Of a stretch of DNA of 64,000 nt, positions 47,925 through 59,464 are shown in pieces. The notes beneath the pieces were generated by a model, which was given only the letters and a program-made list of their open reading frames with translations, was not told the DNA's origin and ran no database searches. The position numbers were made by a program, and so were the translations under genes. Each line of letters opens with the position of its first letter. Position 1 is the stretch's first letter. The stretch comes from Crocodylus rhombifer (taxonomy: Eukaryota > Chordata > Crocodylia > Crocodylidae): positions 124,001-188,000 of the forward strand of contig JAVSML010001163.1 in the NCBI GenBank assembly GCA_038503035.1, in the 5' to 3' direction.

Positions 47925-48440
47925 GGTCCATTGCACCTGCTTTGTGAAAGAGGTAGATTTTATTAAGCCTCAGATGAGTGCGCTACATGGTGCTGCAGAT
48001 GCCACGCTGCACGTGCGGTGTTCCCTACGCTGCTTCTTTGTAGTGCAGGAGGTTTTTTGGCCCCTGGGAGATCCCAGAGTAAAAAAAAAAAAAAACCATG
48101 CCAAAAAAAAGCAGGGTGGTGCATATGGTGGCGGCGTGCACTGCCCCGAACCTGGTCAGCCAGAACCACATGTAGCTGCTGGCCAGGCTTCCTGCTGTGG
48201 CTTCCTCCGTGGCAGCTCCTGGAGGCCCCCAAGACCCCAGGTAAGGTGCTGGCCCCATCCTCCCCTACCCACCTGAGGTAACCTGCTGCACACCAGAGTC
48301 TGTGTGGCATGGGCATTCCCCGGGAGCAAGTAGCAGCAGCACAAGGTATGCCTCTGCTACTTGTCCCTGGGGGAAACTGAAGTTCCCGGTCATCTGGGTG
48401 CACCCACGAGTTGTAAATATGGGCATGTTGCATTCCTGGC
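47925..48440. repeat. GC-rich repeat-like block B
   Basis: Similar character to block A: TACATGGTGCTGCAGATGCC near the left, a central A14 run, GC-rich body, and GGTCATCTGGGTGCACCCAC at the right. Open frames on both strands (142 and 156 codons) show no domain and look like composition artefacts. Could be another GCATGTCTACA-type or related element. Confidence 0.3.
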
Positions 48441-51040
48441 TAAAAAGAGTTTATGAAATCAAAGCACAGACAATGTGGACACCCATGATTGCTTCCTCCT
48501 CCAGAAGTTGGAGGGATGCCTATGAGAACGTGGCAAAAGTTATGTTGTTTCTTGCATGTTGTCTCAGAAGAGGGAGGTAGGATGGAGCAAGTCCTCTCTC
48601 CGCTGGTTTCCCTGGGGTCAGAACAGATGGGTCTCGCCTCCAACCCGCTGCACCGGCACCTTCCAAACTGCTGCGCTCTGCATCTGCTAGCGGTGCGTTT
48701 CCAGGGGTAGTTTTCATAGAAGTATGAGCCCTATTTACTTCCCAGAACTCCCCGGGGAATACTTGGTAAGAGGAGATGCTGCATATTGGGACCAGTACCC
48801 GCTCCCCTCTTTCAGCCTCTGCCACTGGAGATGCTTGGAGACTCAACTGCAGGAGAGGTGAAGCCTGGAAGCATTCCCCATCTTTGTGAGCATGAGAAAA
48901 GCCGTGCATGAAAAGTGTCTCTTTACTCCTTCAACACTACATATCTTCTGTCCCTCCAGGGTCTCAGAACACCTTTGTTGTACAGTCTTCTGCTTGACAC
49001 CCCAGGATTTAAAACAACAAAATGGTATCTTTTAAATGAGCAAATAATTGCATTTTCTTTCCCCTTGAAGAGCCTTCTGCATTCTGGTGCTGTTTTCTAA
49101 CACTATTTGTTTTTGACCAAGAAGTAAATACCGTTCATTGACCGCGTGACCAGCTCTCAGAGGTTTCATTATGAACCTAAGCAGTCCAACCTCAGAAATG
49201 TCATGCCTGTCCAGAGATGGAAAAATAAAAGGTGCACTTCATAAACTACAGACCTGAAACTCCACCAAGTTCGATTCCTTGTGGCTTCAGGACCGGGAAG
49301 CCAAAGCCTAGTATTTTCCTAGCAGCTCAGGAAAAATAACTGCCCCTTGGTGAATTTGGGCACGCATCTTACTTAAAGCGAACGGGAGATTTGCCAACAT
49401 AAGGTCCGTTGGTTCTGACCTTTCTTAGTAGTCAGACTAAAGGGGGAAGATGAGGGCTTGCTTACAAACAAACAGTTTCCTTGCAGCTGCAATCCCAGCA
49501 TGCCATTCCACCGCATATTCTGGCTCCCGTCCACCAGCCCCGGAAATAAAGAGTCTTTTTCTGGCGTGCATTTTGCATTTCGATTATTAGTTACATATCT
49601 TAGCTATTTGCCCCTCTATGTAATCAGGCCAGCGCATTCTTTCCAAGCTGGAAGAACTCAACTTAAGAGCTCAAGACGTTAAGAAGCAGCCAGGAGTTTT
49701 GGGTGCCCAAATAAAACGCTGTTTAAAAGGGCTCAATGCTTGGAGGGCAGGTATTCAACACCTCCTGAAGAATCAGGCACCCAATAACCGCGGCCCATAA
49801 AATCAGTGGCTACTTTAGAAAAGAGGGCTGCAAACTCCAGGAAAGCGGTCTCAGGGCTCCGGGGCTCACCGCATTGTCCTATGAGAACCTAGACACGTTA
49901 TCTATGTGCGGGAGGGGAAGGATGGCATACGTAGCCTTCTTGTCCTTTCCACCCATCTTCTGTAAGGTCTTAAATGTAATTATGTCGAGGAATTTGGGTA
50001 GTGCTATGCAGCTCGTGAGAGGCATGTAATAAGACTGCTGGCTAGCTGTGGAAGATAGCTGACCGCACACACTGCAATACCCAACCTTTATGGTAGCATT
50101 CCTGAACTTCACTCCAACTGCAGCTTAAAAGCCCAAATCCAGCCTTTACGTCTCACTTGCAGCATAACTTCCCTTCTCCCGGGGCACTGCTCAGGTTTTA
50201 GTCAACTTGCCCAGTTTAAATGAACAACTTGACACCTCATCCTTCTGCAAACAGCTGTAAAATAGAGGGAAATCAATCTGAAACTGAGCTGAAGTTGCTA
50301 TTTTTTCCCCCCCCCACAGTTGATCTAGTTCTTTAGAGAACCGGCGATGGAAACGGGTAGCTGCGGGTCTCGTGTCCTCTCTCAGATCATTTCAGCGAAC
50401 AGACCTGCAATGCCATTATTTTGTTCTTGTTTCAAATAGCCATTGCATAACTCCCTGGCTGCGAGAGCTCAAAGGAAAGAACAAAGAGCTGCAGTAGAGT
50501 TAACAGCCAGAGATAATGAGACACCATCTCTTCCCATGTGGTGACGTTTCTGCAACCCGGCTGGCTGGATGTTATTTTAATAGCTGTGCATCCCACCCAT
50601 ACGTTTCTGTGGGCCCAGAAGCCGATCTGCTGTGACGCCTTGCAAGCTTGAAACTTACTCATGTTCAGGAATGGGAGGGTCAGGGCCATTGACACACACC
50701 AGTATCCTGCTGCCTATTATTTCCTGCCTGTTCTGGCGTCGTACCAACCCCTAACATGACAGGTGGATGGAGTTCACAAAGAAATAATGTCATGGGCCAG
50801 TTTTCCAGGAAAGCTGTTAACTCTATTCACAAACTTGGGACCTTAGACTGAAGGGAACATGGCTGAGAAAAGTGCTAGTTGTTGGATTTTTTTTTTTTTT
50901 TTAATAGCCTTTTTCACCAAAGTCTGTTAACTGTTTCAGGGTACAAAGTGGCTCCGTTTTTGGAGATTAAACTGCAATTTGGCAACGTGTGTTTCACCGT
51001 AGCAGGGGGACGTAATCTGGGAGTGCCAAAGAGCTCCATC
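48441..51040. other. No gene recognised
   Basis: Short ORFs on both strands (largest 129 codons, 48909-48520 minus) without domains. C-run at 50308-50316 and T16 run at about 50887. Confidence 0.4.
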
Positions 51041-51105
51041 CTATGCCATAATTAATTCATTATTAATGAATAATTAATAATTGCTGGCTAGAGCAATTAT
51101 TACAT
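51041..51105. promoter_or_regulatory. Homeodomain-motif (TAAT/ATTA) cluster with an inverted repeat
   Basis: Dense ATTAAT/TAAT words. The segment contains TAATAATTGCT then GGCT then AG and AGCAATTATTA, an 11-bp perfect inverted repeat. Such clusters are typical of homeodomain-bound conserved non-coding elements, but AT-rich sequence can give them by chance. No conservation data available. Confidence 0.25.
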
Positions 51106-53007
51106 CGTGGTAGCAAATGAAATGCAGTTTTGCTGGACTGGCTGTAGCAATGGGGAAGATTGAACTATGACAATTGGATCCTAGCCTGAGGTTACTAGCA
51201 AAGCCTCAGTAATTTTACTGCAATTCAATTGCCAGCTGAGGATGGGGCCCGACACATAATACAAACTCATCGTTACGGTCCAAAACTCTGTTTCTTTCAG
51301 CTGGACGATCTACACGACTTAGAAAGATACTTCATCTGAGGCAGATCTCTCCTCTGTGTGTGCATGCAGTATTTTTTTTACTGTCCATACAGAACCATAT
51401 GTTTAATGTCACACACATGGGTTTCTGGCTTTTAATGCAGAGGAGTTATTGAGGCACTTTGTGAAACCGAAATGTCGACTGACTTCCTAGAAATGCCAAG
51501 CAGCTGGCAGGGAAGCCCAAGGTGAATGAATCAGCTTACCTGGGCATCAATGGGTCCGTCACACGAGGAAGGTGCCCAGGATTCAATCCTCAGTTGTGTT
51601 AGCAGAGACATTAAAGACACAAGAAAGAACTGAAAATTCAAGGAAAAGTTAGAAGCTTGCTCTGCCTGTGCAGTCTGGTCCATGAAGTCTGGTCTGTGTG
51701 GATAGTTTTACCCATAGAATTGTCTATTGGCGAATACAAGAAAGCTCTGGTGCAGTGATATTGCGGTAAAAATGCCTTTACTCCGGTAAAGATGATCAGC
51801 TATAGGATAATGCCGTTTTTAGCACTCGGAAACATCTGAAATACAGACAGCAGAGCTTTCAGGCTAATGGAAAAATATTGGAAGAATAATTATTGTGAAC
51901 ACCATTTTCCCTTTCTTTTTTGGAATGGCTCTGCACAGCCTCTACCAAGCTGTGTCTAGTGGCAGAAAGTGCTCGCCACGGGGAAGCCACCGGTACACGT
52001 ACGTACGTGCATTGCTCCTGCCAGATCCGAGGGACGCAGGTAGCGGTAGTGTCTTCTCTCACAAGGACACCAGATACATTAAGGATTGTGAGGTTCTCAG
52101 ATCTGATGGTAAAGCAGCCTGACAAGTTCCTAAGACAGAAAAATGTAACTCATTGAATACATCCGTGAAATCAACCCCCCTCTTTTTGATTTATTCCGAC
52201 AGATCACAGACTTCGAACCCTCCATAGTCACGTACGAAGCATAGCCACTGTTGTGTGGCCTGGGAATCATAATTTGGGCGTTCTGACTTGAACAAATATT
52301 AAGCATTGTCGTACTGAACTGATTATTATTTTAAAATATTGTCCCAAGCTATAACGGGCTTTGTGTACAATAGCAATACAGGGTGTAGTTACAGACACAA
52401 TTTCCTGTACTTAGGTTTTTAAATTATTATTTAAGGTCCCCGTAATGTTTGCCGGGTGCACCAGTGCAATTCCCCTATTAGATAATTTGCTATCCTTGTG
52501 AGGGAGACTTTTCTTGTGCAACGCTGCCAGAGCTTTCAGGAAGGGAGAGCCAAGCCTTTCTGACAATAAAATTTGCATCAGTTCCCACCCAGCTTCACCC
52601 AGAACTGAAGTACCAGCTGCTGCATTCAGTGCTTTTTCACACCAGAAGGGCAGGCGTGTTTGAACAGGAGATTAATTCTGATTTTTCTGAAACGGCCCCC
52701 AGCGAGCCGTAGGTTGAGTTTTGGACTCTAACGAACAATACCAAGAGGCAGTTGCTGGGTTTGAATCAAAGCTGCGAGGACTGTGTGGCTGAGACATGAA
52801 AATCCAAATCACATGTTTTGCTAAATTCACGAGCAATTTTGAACTCAGATTTTGTCAGACTGAGCCTGAGGTCTGAGTTTGCAGCTGACTAGTTTGGGGA
52901 GTCACTAAAGGTAGTTCTGGCATCGTAGCAAGAGTTTAGCTCTAACCAAATGTCCTACCAGCATTCTCCGGTCAAATGAAAGCAACAGCAATGACAAAAT
53001 TGTGTTT
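51106..53007. other. No gene recognised apart from the palindrome at 51996
   Basis: Three overlapping short ORFs at 51859-52156 coincide with a small CpG-containing patch around the palindrome. No domain. Confidence 0.4.
51996..52009. other. 14-bp perfect palindrome CACGTACGTACGTG
   Basis: Self-complementary, alternating purine-pyrimidine, three CpGs in otherwise CpG-poor DNA. It may be Z-DNA prone or a bHLH-like site. No function shown. Confidence 0.4.
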
Positions 53008-53015
53008 CTCTAGCA

Positions 53016-53531
53016 CAGTGATTTTCAACCAGAGTGCCCTGGCATGTGAAAAGACAACTCACAAGATGAACCTAGAGTTTTTTAAAAACGAATCCACAGT
53101 GTTAAAAATGTGCTGGCCTGTTGTAGTCTTTCTAAGTTCTTTACAATAGAAGAATTGCTCTATTTGCTATAGTAAAAAAAGAGCATAGACTAAGAGCTAG
53201 CATTTTCCAAGGGGTGCCCCCAGTTTACTGAGGGATCTTTTCAGACCTGACCCTAGGGGTGTGTGGGGCCAGGGGCATATCAGCCTGTGTGGGGGGCAAG
53301 TGGCTGGAGTGGGGCATGCTGGGGAGGGGGGCAGCAAGCAGCCAAAGTGCAAAGTTGGTGGTGCGCAGCGGCTTCGTGGAGTGGTGGTGCCCTTGGCACT
53401 GCCCATGGACCCCCCAAAAGCATGGGGCCTGGGGTAGTTGCCCTGATTTGCACCCCCTCTACAAGGGATGGCTATGGGTGTCTTGAATCTATCGAGGGGT
53501 GCCTCAAGTCTAAAACGATTGAAAATCACTG
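53016..53531. mobile_element. hAT-like DNA transposon, non-autonomous, near complete
   Basis: Left CAGTGATTTTCAACCAGAGTG; right end, reversed, CAGTGATTTTCAATCG. Length 516 bp. Flanks CTCTAGCA (53008-53015) and TTCTACCC (53532-53539) are a decayed 8-bp duplication of the NTCTANAN type. The middle is G-rich and gives a minus ORF of 110 codons and plus ORFs of 75 and 119 that are not genes. The continuation GTGCCCTGGCATG matches the element interrupted at 36934. Confidence 0.78.
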
Positions 53532-53539
53532 TTCTACCC

Positions 53540-56500
53540 CCTTCTGCAAAGGACTCTACAACGTGTTAAAAAGTACCAAGCACTGCAACATGTGGCAGGT
53601 AAATAACATTATCTCCAGATAAGACAGCTGAATAGAAAAATAGCATAGGGATGTACAAAAAAAAAAAATCAACCTATTCCAAAAGGGGACACTCATTTTG
53701 AATATCGCGTGTGAAATACCAAAAACTCCAGCTGTCCCAAAACCAAGACACCCAAAATTAATTGTAAGTATAATTGCACCTGCTACATTTCTCCTTATAA
53801 TGAACTGGAGCCTGGGGCCCTAGTGAGTTCTGTACCTGGAGCTCTATCACTCTCACACTATTAAGGTGGCATAGACCTCTCTATCCCCAGTTCTTTTTTC
53901 TGGAACATTGCTTTGGTATCTGCCCCTCTCCTCTACTTGCACTGGGGCACATCAAAGGCACTATACCTAGTAGGCTGGATGTTTGAAATGCTGTCCATAC
54001 GGCCTCCCAGAAGGCATAGGTCTAATTGCCCTGTTGTTAGCAAACCAGAGGGTGGCACAAGTGGTCTGTCCTTCATCTGCATGTGCTGGTCTCCCATGGA
54101 TGTCAGTGGGAGCTACATAGAGCAGAATATGGAGACCTGCTGCACCGATTGCAGAGGGAAGCTCTGCCTTGTAAAAGCCTGTGGCCCAGAGGTTCCTTTG
54201 CTTATTCCCCATGCACCCCCCTTGCAAGCTCCATCGTGCATGGCCATTTCTCTGGCTTGGGCCACAGGCTAGATTTGCACCCTCATTTGCTTTCTGACCC
54301 TGCATGTCACACGTGCATTCATTTGCTAGGATACCAGCATCTTGAAAGGAAGAATCCCTGCGTTGGAGACACTTGTCTTCTGAAGACAGAGGTCTGGGCT
54401 CTCCGCTCCCCTACACCCAGGGCTGTAACTGGGTGCAGCTACTCCTGACTTAACAAATTACCTCTGAGAGCCATTAGTGTGTGACAGTTTGAAGCCGGGC
54501 AGAAGGTAGAGTGGGATGGCATCTTACCGTGGTTCAGAGAGACCTGAGCTTTCATAAGCAAAACCTACTGCATTGGATGCATCACTGAACTCACTGATGG
54601 ACCTTGCAGCTCTACAGAGAGCCAGATATCCCCTCTGCTGCTCTTCACAAAAGTCCACTGCCAAAAAAGGGTCAAAAACCATGTCCGTTTTGCAAGGAAA
54701 GCCACTAAGCAACTCTGTCCGTGCCTCTGGTCAAGCCATCCAGCCTTGTTGATACCAGTCACTTTTCTCATTTTACCCAGGGAAGCCACTGCTTTAATCC
54801 ACCTGTTCAATTATTTATCATGCTATGCATTTCCTGTTAATTGTCACTCATGCAAAGGCACTTCATGGTAAGGGGACACCCTAATATTTTTTAATGACCT
54901 TAAGCAAAGTGATTGACACTAGATACCAGTGTCAGATGTTCTGGTGACGCAATATGTTCTCCAAGCAGCAGGAAAGCTTCCTGCCATGATAAGTTAGAGC
55001 TATGAGAGTGCTAAAATGTGTTGTCAGCTTTCCTCTGATGCAAGCGATTTTATTATAGTGTCTGGTAACCATGGAGTGTAGCAACGCAAATACTGCCTCT
55101 AAACATCCCCTCCCATATGTATAGCCTGCTCTATTTAAAACACAATGTGCACTTTAGAAGTCCAGGGATAAGTTATGGATTTTATGAGTGCAAGCCAGGC
55201 AGGGTAGAGGAAAAAAGACCACCCCCCCAAGTCTGGTCATGAGTGAAAGGTGGCCTGATAAATCTAGGACCCACATGCAACCTGCAGTGGGATGCTCCTT
55301 GCTGTACCTCTTCAAAGAGGTATATACAGCGCAGCCCTTGTGCAAAGATGGGGTGTCAGTAGGAAGAGGGTTAAACCCATGTTTTAGGCTCCCACTTCTC
55401 AGCAGGCAGAGGCTGCCTACCCTATAAATAATGATTAAAAAATTATTTGACCATAAAACAATTTATTAACTTTGAAAAAGGGAGGCTGCCAAATAACGTT
55501 TGGCAGCAGGCTTTTACTTCCAGATCCTTGTTAAAAATGTATGGTCTTCAATTACAGTCCCATTTATTAGATTTTGTCAACAGTGTGGAGTGTTTTTCAT
55601 CCACTGTTTCCTCCATTTTCAAGGATTTGCTTTCTCTCTTAACAGTCAAGACCGGAAGCCCTCAAAAATGAGTGCACAGAAATGAGACGGTCTTACCCTG
55701 GAAGATCGGCTCACTGCACAGTCAGACATCTGCAGCTCCTTCTCCTCTCTTGCTCACCCTGCAGAGCAAACACAGCTTTGGGACTGCAAGCCTATTCCTT
55801 CCGGGGCATCCACAACCAAGCCCTCATCCATTATTTCTGTGCAAACCTGCTGAAAGCTGTTTGTTTGCACTGATGCTCTATCTTTATTCCTGCAGATGTT
55901 ACATGAAAAGGAAAGAACCCAGCTTGACTGTCAGATCCCTGGCTGAACTTAATGAATTTGGGAGAACTTTAAGCATACTGGACATAAAAATATCAGTGCA
56001 AGCCAATTTAGAGATGGTTTTCAGACTAGACGAACACACATAGATAGCATGTACTTTCTTAAGGCCAGACTCTGCCCAGCATGCAGCTGGAATATACTTT
56101 TGACAGCAGAGAGGGCTTTTCCCCTGGGGTGATGCGGTTCTGTTATGCCCCAATGCCAGGTTGTGGCTTAGAGGCACCATTCAGCCCCTAATACGAAATG
56201 ACAAGTTAATCCACAGTGCTTCTCACATAATGTACAACACCACTGCATGCCGATACCTGATATCACTATGATTGCCGCGCTGACTGTGCACTTTGCAGGG
56301 ACCACAGCCAGTCATTTCACTGATCTGAAAATACAGCTCGCTCAAGTGAACCCACAGCCACATCATGCATGGCTTCCCCATCCGCACCCCCAACTTCTCA
56401 CGGCAGCCAGTGGAAAGTGGCGTTGGATAGCACCCTGCAGAGAAACACGGGCGTATGCCCCACTCCCTTCCATCTGATTTTAACCACATGCTTCAGGTTG

Positions 56501-56567
56501 AAATTCAGCAGGGATCTTAATCCCAGGTTTAATTGATCAAAGATACTGAGAGCACCTGACTTGGACT
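53540..56567. other. No gene recognised
   Basis: Several ORFs of about 110-123 codons (53913-54448, 55672-56043) without known domains or splice support. Confidence 0.4.
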
Positions 56568-56767
56568 GACGTTCTAGATCGGACGTTCTAGCGTTGCCAA
56601 CGTCGGGTGTTGAACGCCAATGAATATAAAAGGGAAGTCACTGAACTGAGAGCAGAGGTCAATCACAGTAGAGCCAGCAAACAAACTGGGACCTCACTTA
56701 ATCCATGAAAATATCTCTGCTCTTACATATTGTAACAGCTGAGATTAAGATAATTTTTTTTTTTTTA
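56568..56767 (+). promoter_or_regulatory. Second promoter-like block with TATAAAAGG and a mini-ORF
   Basis: TATAAAAGG starts at 56625, directly preceded by CCAAT (56617-56621). Upstream is a locally CpG-rich stretch with a direct repeat of GACGTTCTAG at 56568-56577 and 56582-56591. The first ATG downstream of the expected start (about 56655) is at 56705 and opens a 20-codon ORF with a hydrophobic start, ending in a T-run. It lies about 1.4 kb past the TMEM100 poly(A) candidate, on the opposite strand. No transcript evidence. Confidence 0.22.
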
Positions 56768-58044
56768 ACTGTAAACTCATTTTTCTTCCCTTTGTCCTGG
56801 CAAAACATTCAGAACAAAAGTCAGAAGGAAAAGTAGGTCAGAATAAATTGTAAGTGCCCCAAGGAAACAATAAGGACTAGATTTTATCTCCTTCACCAAC
56901 AAATAACTCCATCACCATGTGGGCTGCAGCTTGGCCTGTTTACTTCCATAGGGCAACTAACTGAGTAAGCCGAGACTTGCTCAGTTAGGTGGCTCAACAG
57001 GTGACCGTGCTAACGGAGTCAGAAATAGAAGGGCTTGCTACGCAAGCATTTTAAGATCAATTGATCTCCAGGCATATTTGATGGGGCTGGACAAAAAAAG
57101 GAGTAAGAGAAAAAATAATCACAAAAAATTCAGATGCGTTTTGTGTTCACAGGAGGCTGGCTCAGTTCTGCAATGTTGCCCATCCCAACCTTTCAACAGG
57201 GGTCTGATACAAATCCCTTCCAAGTCAAACATTTCCACTGATTTCCAATGAGTTTTTGAATCTGCTGAATTCAGTACAGGGTCAGGCCTTGCAGGGATTT
57301 AAAAATAAAATGTATCTAAGCCCCAACTCTTAAAAACCGTCAGCTCATCCTTACATCATGTCCTCTTTAGGTCAGCTTGACTGTGTGTCCCTGTGCAATT
57401 TTGAAGAGTGTGCCTTGGTAAATGAGGCCATATCTCGTCTATCATATTTGCTAAGTTTTGTCTGTACTACTTCCAGAAATAGAAACTTCCTCTTTGTGAA
57501 TGTCCTCCAACTCTTCAGCAATTCAAGATACTAGAAAAAGAATACTTAAAAAAAAAATTCTGGGTCCCACTAGACATACAGTCTGAGGCACAGTACTGTG
57601 CAGATCCAGTAATACCAGTATATCTACTTGTAGGCATTAACATACAACCGATGGCAAATGTTTGCACTGTGTTGTTAAACAGATAAATAATTATGATCTG
57701 CTCAAGTGATGTCACCTTCATGCTCAAATGATGTTATTCTTATGAATGATCCTATCAATCATTCATCATTCACCACCTCAGTTGGCTTGTACATCCAGCT
57801 GAACATCTGTCTGCCTTAACGGTCCTCCAGTACATCAATATTTAACAAGGATGTGAAAACAATAGGGCATCAAATCAAATACATGGTCTGAACATGCAGC
57901 GCAGATTGGCCAAGTTGTGCATTTGAAAATGCTATTGCTCAATAAAGGAATATCCTAAGGAGCTCGTAAAGCACCATATGTGAAGTAAAAAGAATTGGAG
58001 TTGAAATTGTCCAGATGACAATGAACAATACCAGAGTTTCTAAA
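56768..58044. other. Sequence downstream of TMEM100
   Basis: AT-rich, no ORF with features and no clear repeat. Lies past the candidate TMEM100 poly(A) site. Confidence 0.4.
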
Positions 58045-58063
58045 GCTCTAGCAGCACTGAATG

Positions 58064-58069
58064 TTTATT
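58064..58069 (-). terminator. TMEM100: Candidate TMEM100 polyadenylation signal
   Basis: AATAAA on the minus strand (TTTATT on plus) lies about 770 bases past the stop. It is followed 25-45 bases later by a GT-rich run (TGGTATTGTTCATTG) suited to a downstream element. It is the first canonical hexamer I saw after the stop, so the 3'UTR would span roughly 58835-58045. Longer isoforms are possible. Confidence 0.5.
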
Positions 58070-58835
58070 ATTTTAATGAAATATACAACTTTTTTATATC
58101 AAAATCCTCAAAAGTGCTAAATCCAACCACTTTAATTTACAAAAGAAGTCTCACTTTCTTTTTTTAAGCTATACTCATACCTTGTTATTTATGTTGGACA
58201 AATATTATGAATAGCTACCTACATCTAGTCAACAGTAAAACAAGTTAATATTACTGTCTGTTTAAAAGAGAAAAAAAAAGTACCACAGATATAATCACTG
58301 GAACAAACCCAAAAGATGTCCCGAGATCCAAGAATCGGTTTATGAAGCAATCACAGTTTTTGTTTGCTTGTTTGTTGTTTCAGGGAACAATATAAATCAA
58401 AGGCAATCTGGCCAGATGTGCGACGGTAATCTGTCCTCTCTCAGTCCACCCCTCACAAGCATGCATTATTTTTAAGCAGGTTTTGTCCCATCAGGTCAGT
58501 TCAGATTGTTTTCTTCATTTTCACAGGGCTCCACTTTCTCCCCTATCCTCAGAGCGCTGACTACAGCTCTGGACTGCCGTTACGATGAAATCATTTTCCA
58601 TGAATTGGTTGGGGGGTGGAGGGGGTGGAGAAGAGAATTTTTTTCTTTCCCTGTCTTGGCAAGAAATATCATTCAGTCATATCAACCACCAATTCCAGAG
58701 ATGCTCCTAGAGTCTCTCTCTCAATCCATCCCATCTATTTCCATTGTGAAGAATAATCCCTCAGACCAACTCATGAATAAATAGTCAGACAGACACACAA
58801 GAGATCTCTCCTCTCCGGGATTTTCCTGGTCATCT

Positions 58836-59240
58836 TTAACCGAACAAGGTTCTCTGATTCGCCACAAGTGCCGTTTGACTCTCCCGTCTCTTTGCTTTCT
58901 TATTTCTTTGCCTGACTTTCCAGCACACGGCGCTAGAAGCCAGGAGAAGCAGTCCTGAGGACAAAAGGACCAGTCCAAACACCGAGATGACGGATCCATG
59001 GGAATTGAAGCTGTATGCCACGGCGGTGACCACCACCCCTGCTATAAGGATGACCACCCCAAAGGGGATAGTGCAACGGTAGCAAGAGAGCTCTGCCCCT
59101 CCCGTCGCTGCTGTCAGCTGGCATTCGCTGACCAAGGGGATCGTGGTTACCACGCATTCATTGTTATTGCTCTTCTCCATTGTGATGGGTTCAGGGTACT
59201 TGGGAGCTCCCAGCAGCTCTTTAATGGGCTCGTTTGTCAT
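58836..59240 (-). CDS. TMEM100: TMEM100, transmembrane protein 100
   Basis: Complete 134-codon ORF, the family's usual length. Two hydrophobic segments (about residues 57-76 and 84-107) are joined by the conserved short loop AYSFNSHGSVISVFGL. The juxtamembrane ELSCYRC, the basic C-terminal cluster KVRQRNKKAKRRE (about 108-120) and the tail SQTALVANQRTLFG match vertebrate TMEM100. The N-terminus MTNEPIKELLGAPK supports this start over Met21, and an A lies at -3. Known for the family: a small two-pass membrane protein induced by BMP9/BMP10-ALK1 signalling in arterial endothelium and required for vascular development. In sensory neurons it modulates the TRPA1-TRPV1 complex, with the C-terminal basic residues involved. 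Inferred here: the whole protein is encoded in the last exon and is intact. No frameshift or missing segment is seen. Neighbouring genes are outside the window. Confidence 0.97.
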   Translation of the reverse strand: MTNEPIKELLGAPKYPEPITMEKSNNNECVVTTIPLVSECQLTAATGGAELSCYRCTIPFGVVILIAGVVVTAVAYSFNSHGSVISVFGLVLLSSGLLLLASSAVCWKVRQRNKKAKRRESQTALVANQRTLFG

Positions 59241-59306
59241 CTTCCACTTCTTGTCTTCCTTAGTGAGCTCTTAGTCTAGGCCAAGTTCTGCTGAAAAGGC
59301 CTTCTG
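59241..59306 (-). other. TMEM100: TMEM100 5'UTR part of the coding exon
   Basis: Read on the minus strand, CTTCTTTCCACAG ends at 59307. It is a pyrimidine-rich tract plus CAG, a good splice acceptor 66 bases before the ATG. The exon therefore probably starts at 59306. This fits the family, in which the coding sequence sits in one 3' exon behind non-coding 5' exon(s). Confidence 0.7.
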
Positions 59307-59421
59307 CTGTGGAAAGAAGATGCATGTATTCAAGTGACAAGTAGTTAATGATTAATTAACGATGTCCCAGTCAGGCTTACACATACACAGGATTAGGTAT
59401 TGTGCAAACACAGGTCCTTAC
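59307..59421 (-). other. TMEM100: Candidate short 5'UTR intron of TMEM100
   Basis: On the minus strand CCAG|GTAAGG (59422/59421) is a near-perfect donor lying 115 bp before the CCACAG acceptor. A 115-bp intron is short but within the vertebrate range. Alternatively the acceptor pairs with a more distant exon beyond 59.5 kb and this donor is fortuitous. RNA evidence would settle it. Confidence 0.45.
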
Positions 59422-59464
59422 CTGGCAAAGATTCATCCTTGGCCTTAGTTTTAAACACACACAT
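59422..59464 (-). other. TMEM100: Candidate upstream TMEM100 exon with a spliced uORF start
   Basis: Sequence immediately 5' of the GTAAGG donor. An ATG at 59464 opens a frame that, if spliced from 59422 to 59306, runs 29 codons and stops with TAA at 59262-59260. That is 19 nt before the TMEM100 start. If the exon is real, a short uORF would precede the main ORF. The 5' limit of the exon is not determined. Confidence 0.3.

Noticed and set aside
47963..48433. 156-codon minus ORF
   Set aside because: Covers a GC-rich repeat-like block and reads through a homopolymer run as poly-Phe; no domain.
58998..59279. ORF on plus strand opposite TMEM100, and the 58933-59157 minus ORF
   Set aside because: Shadows of the conserved TMEM100 frame.
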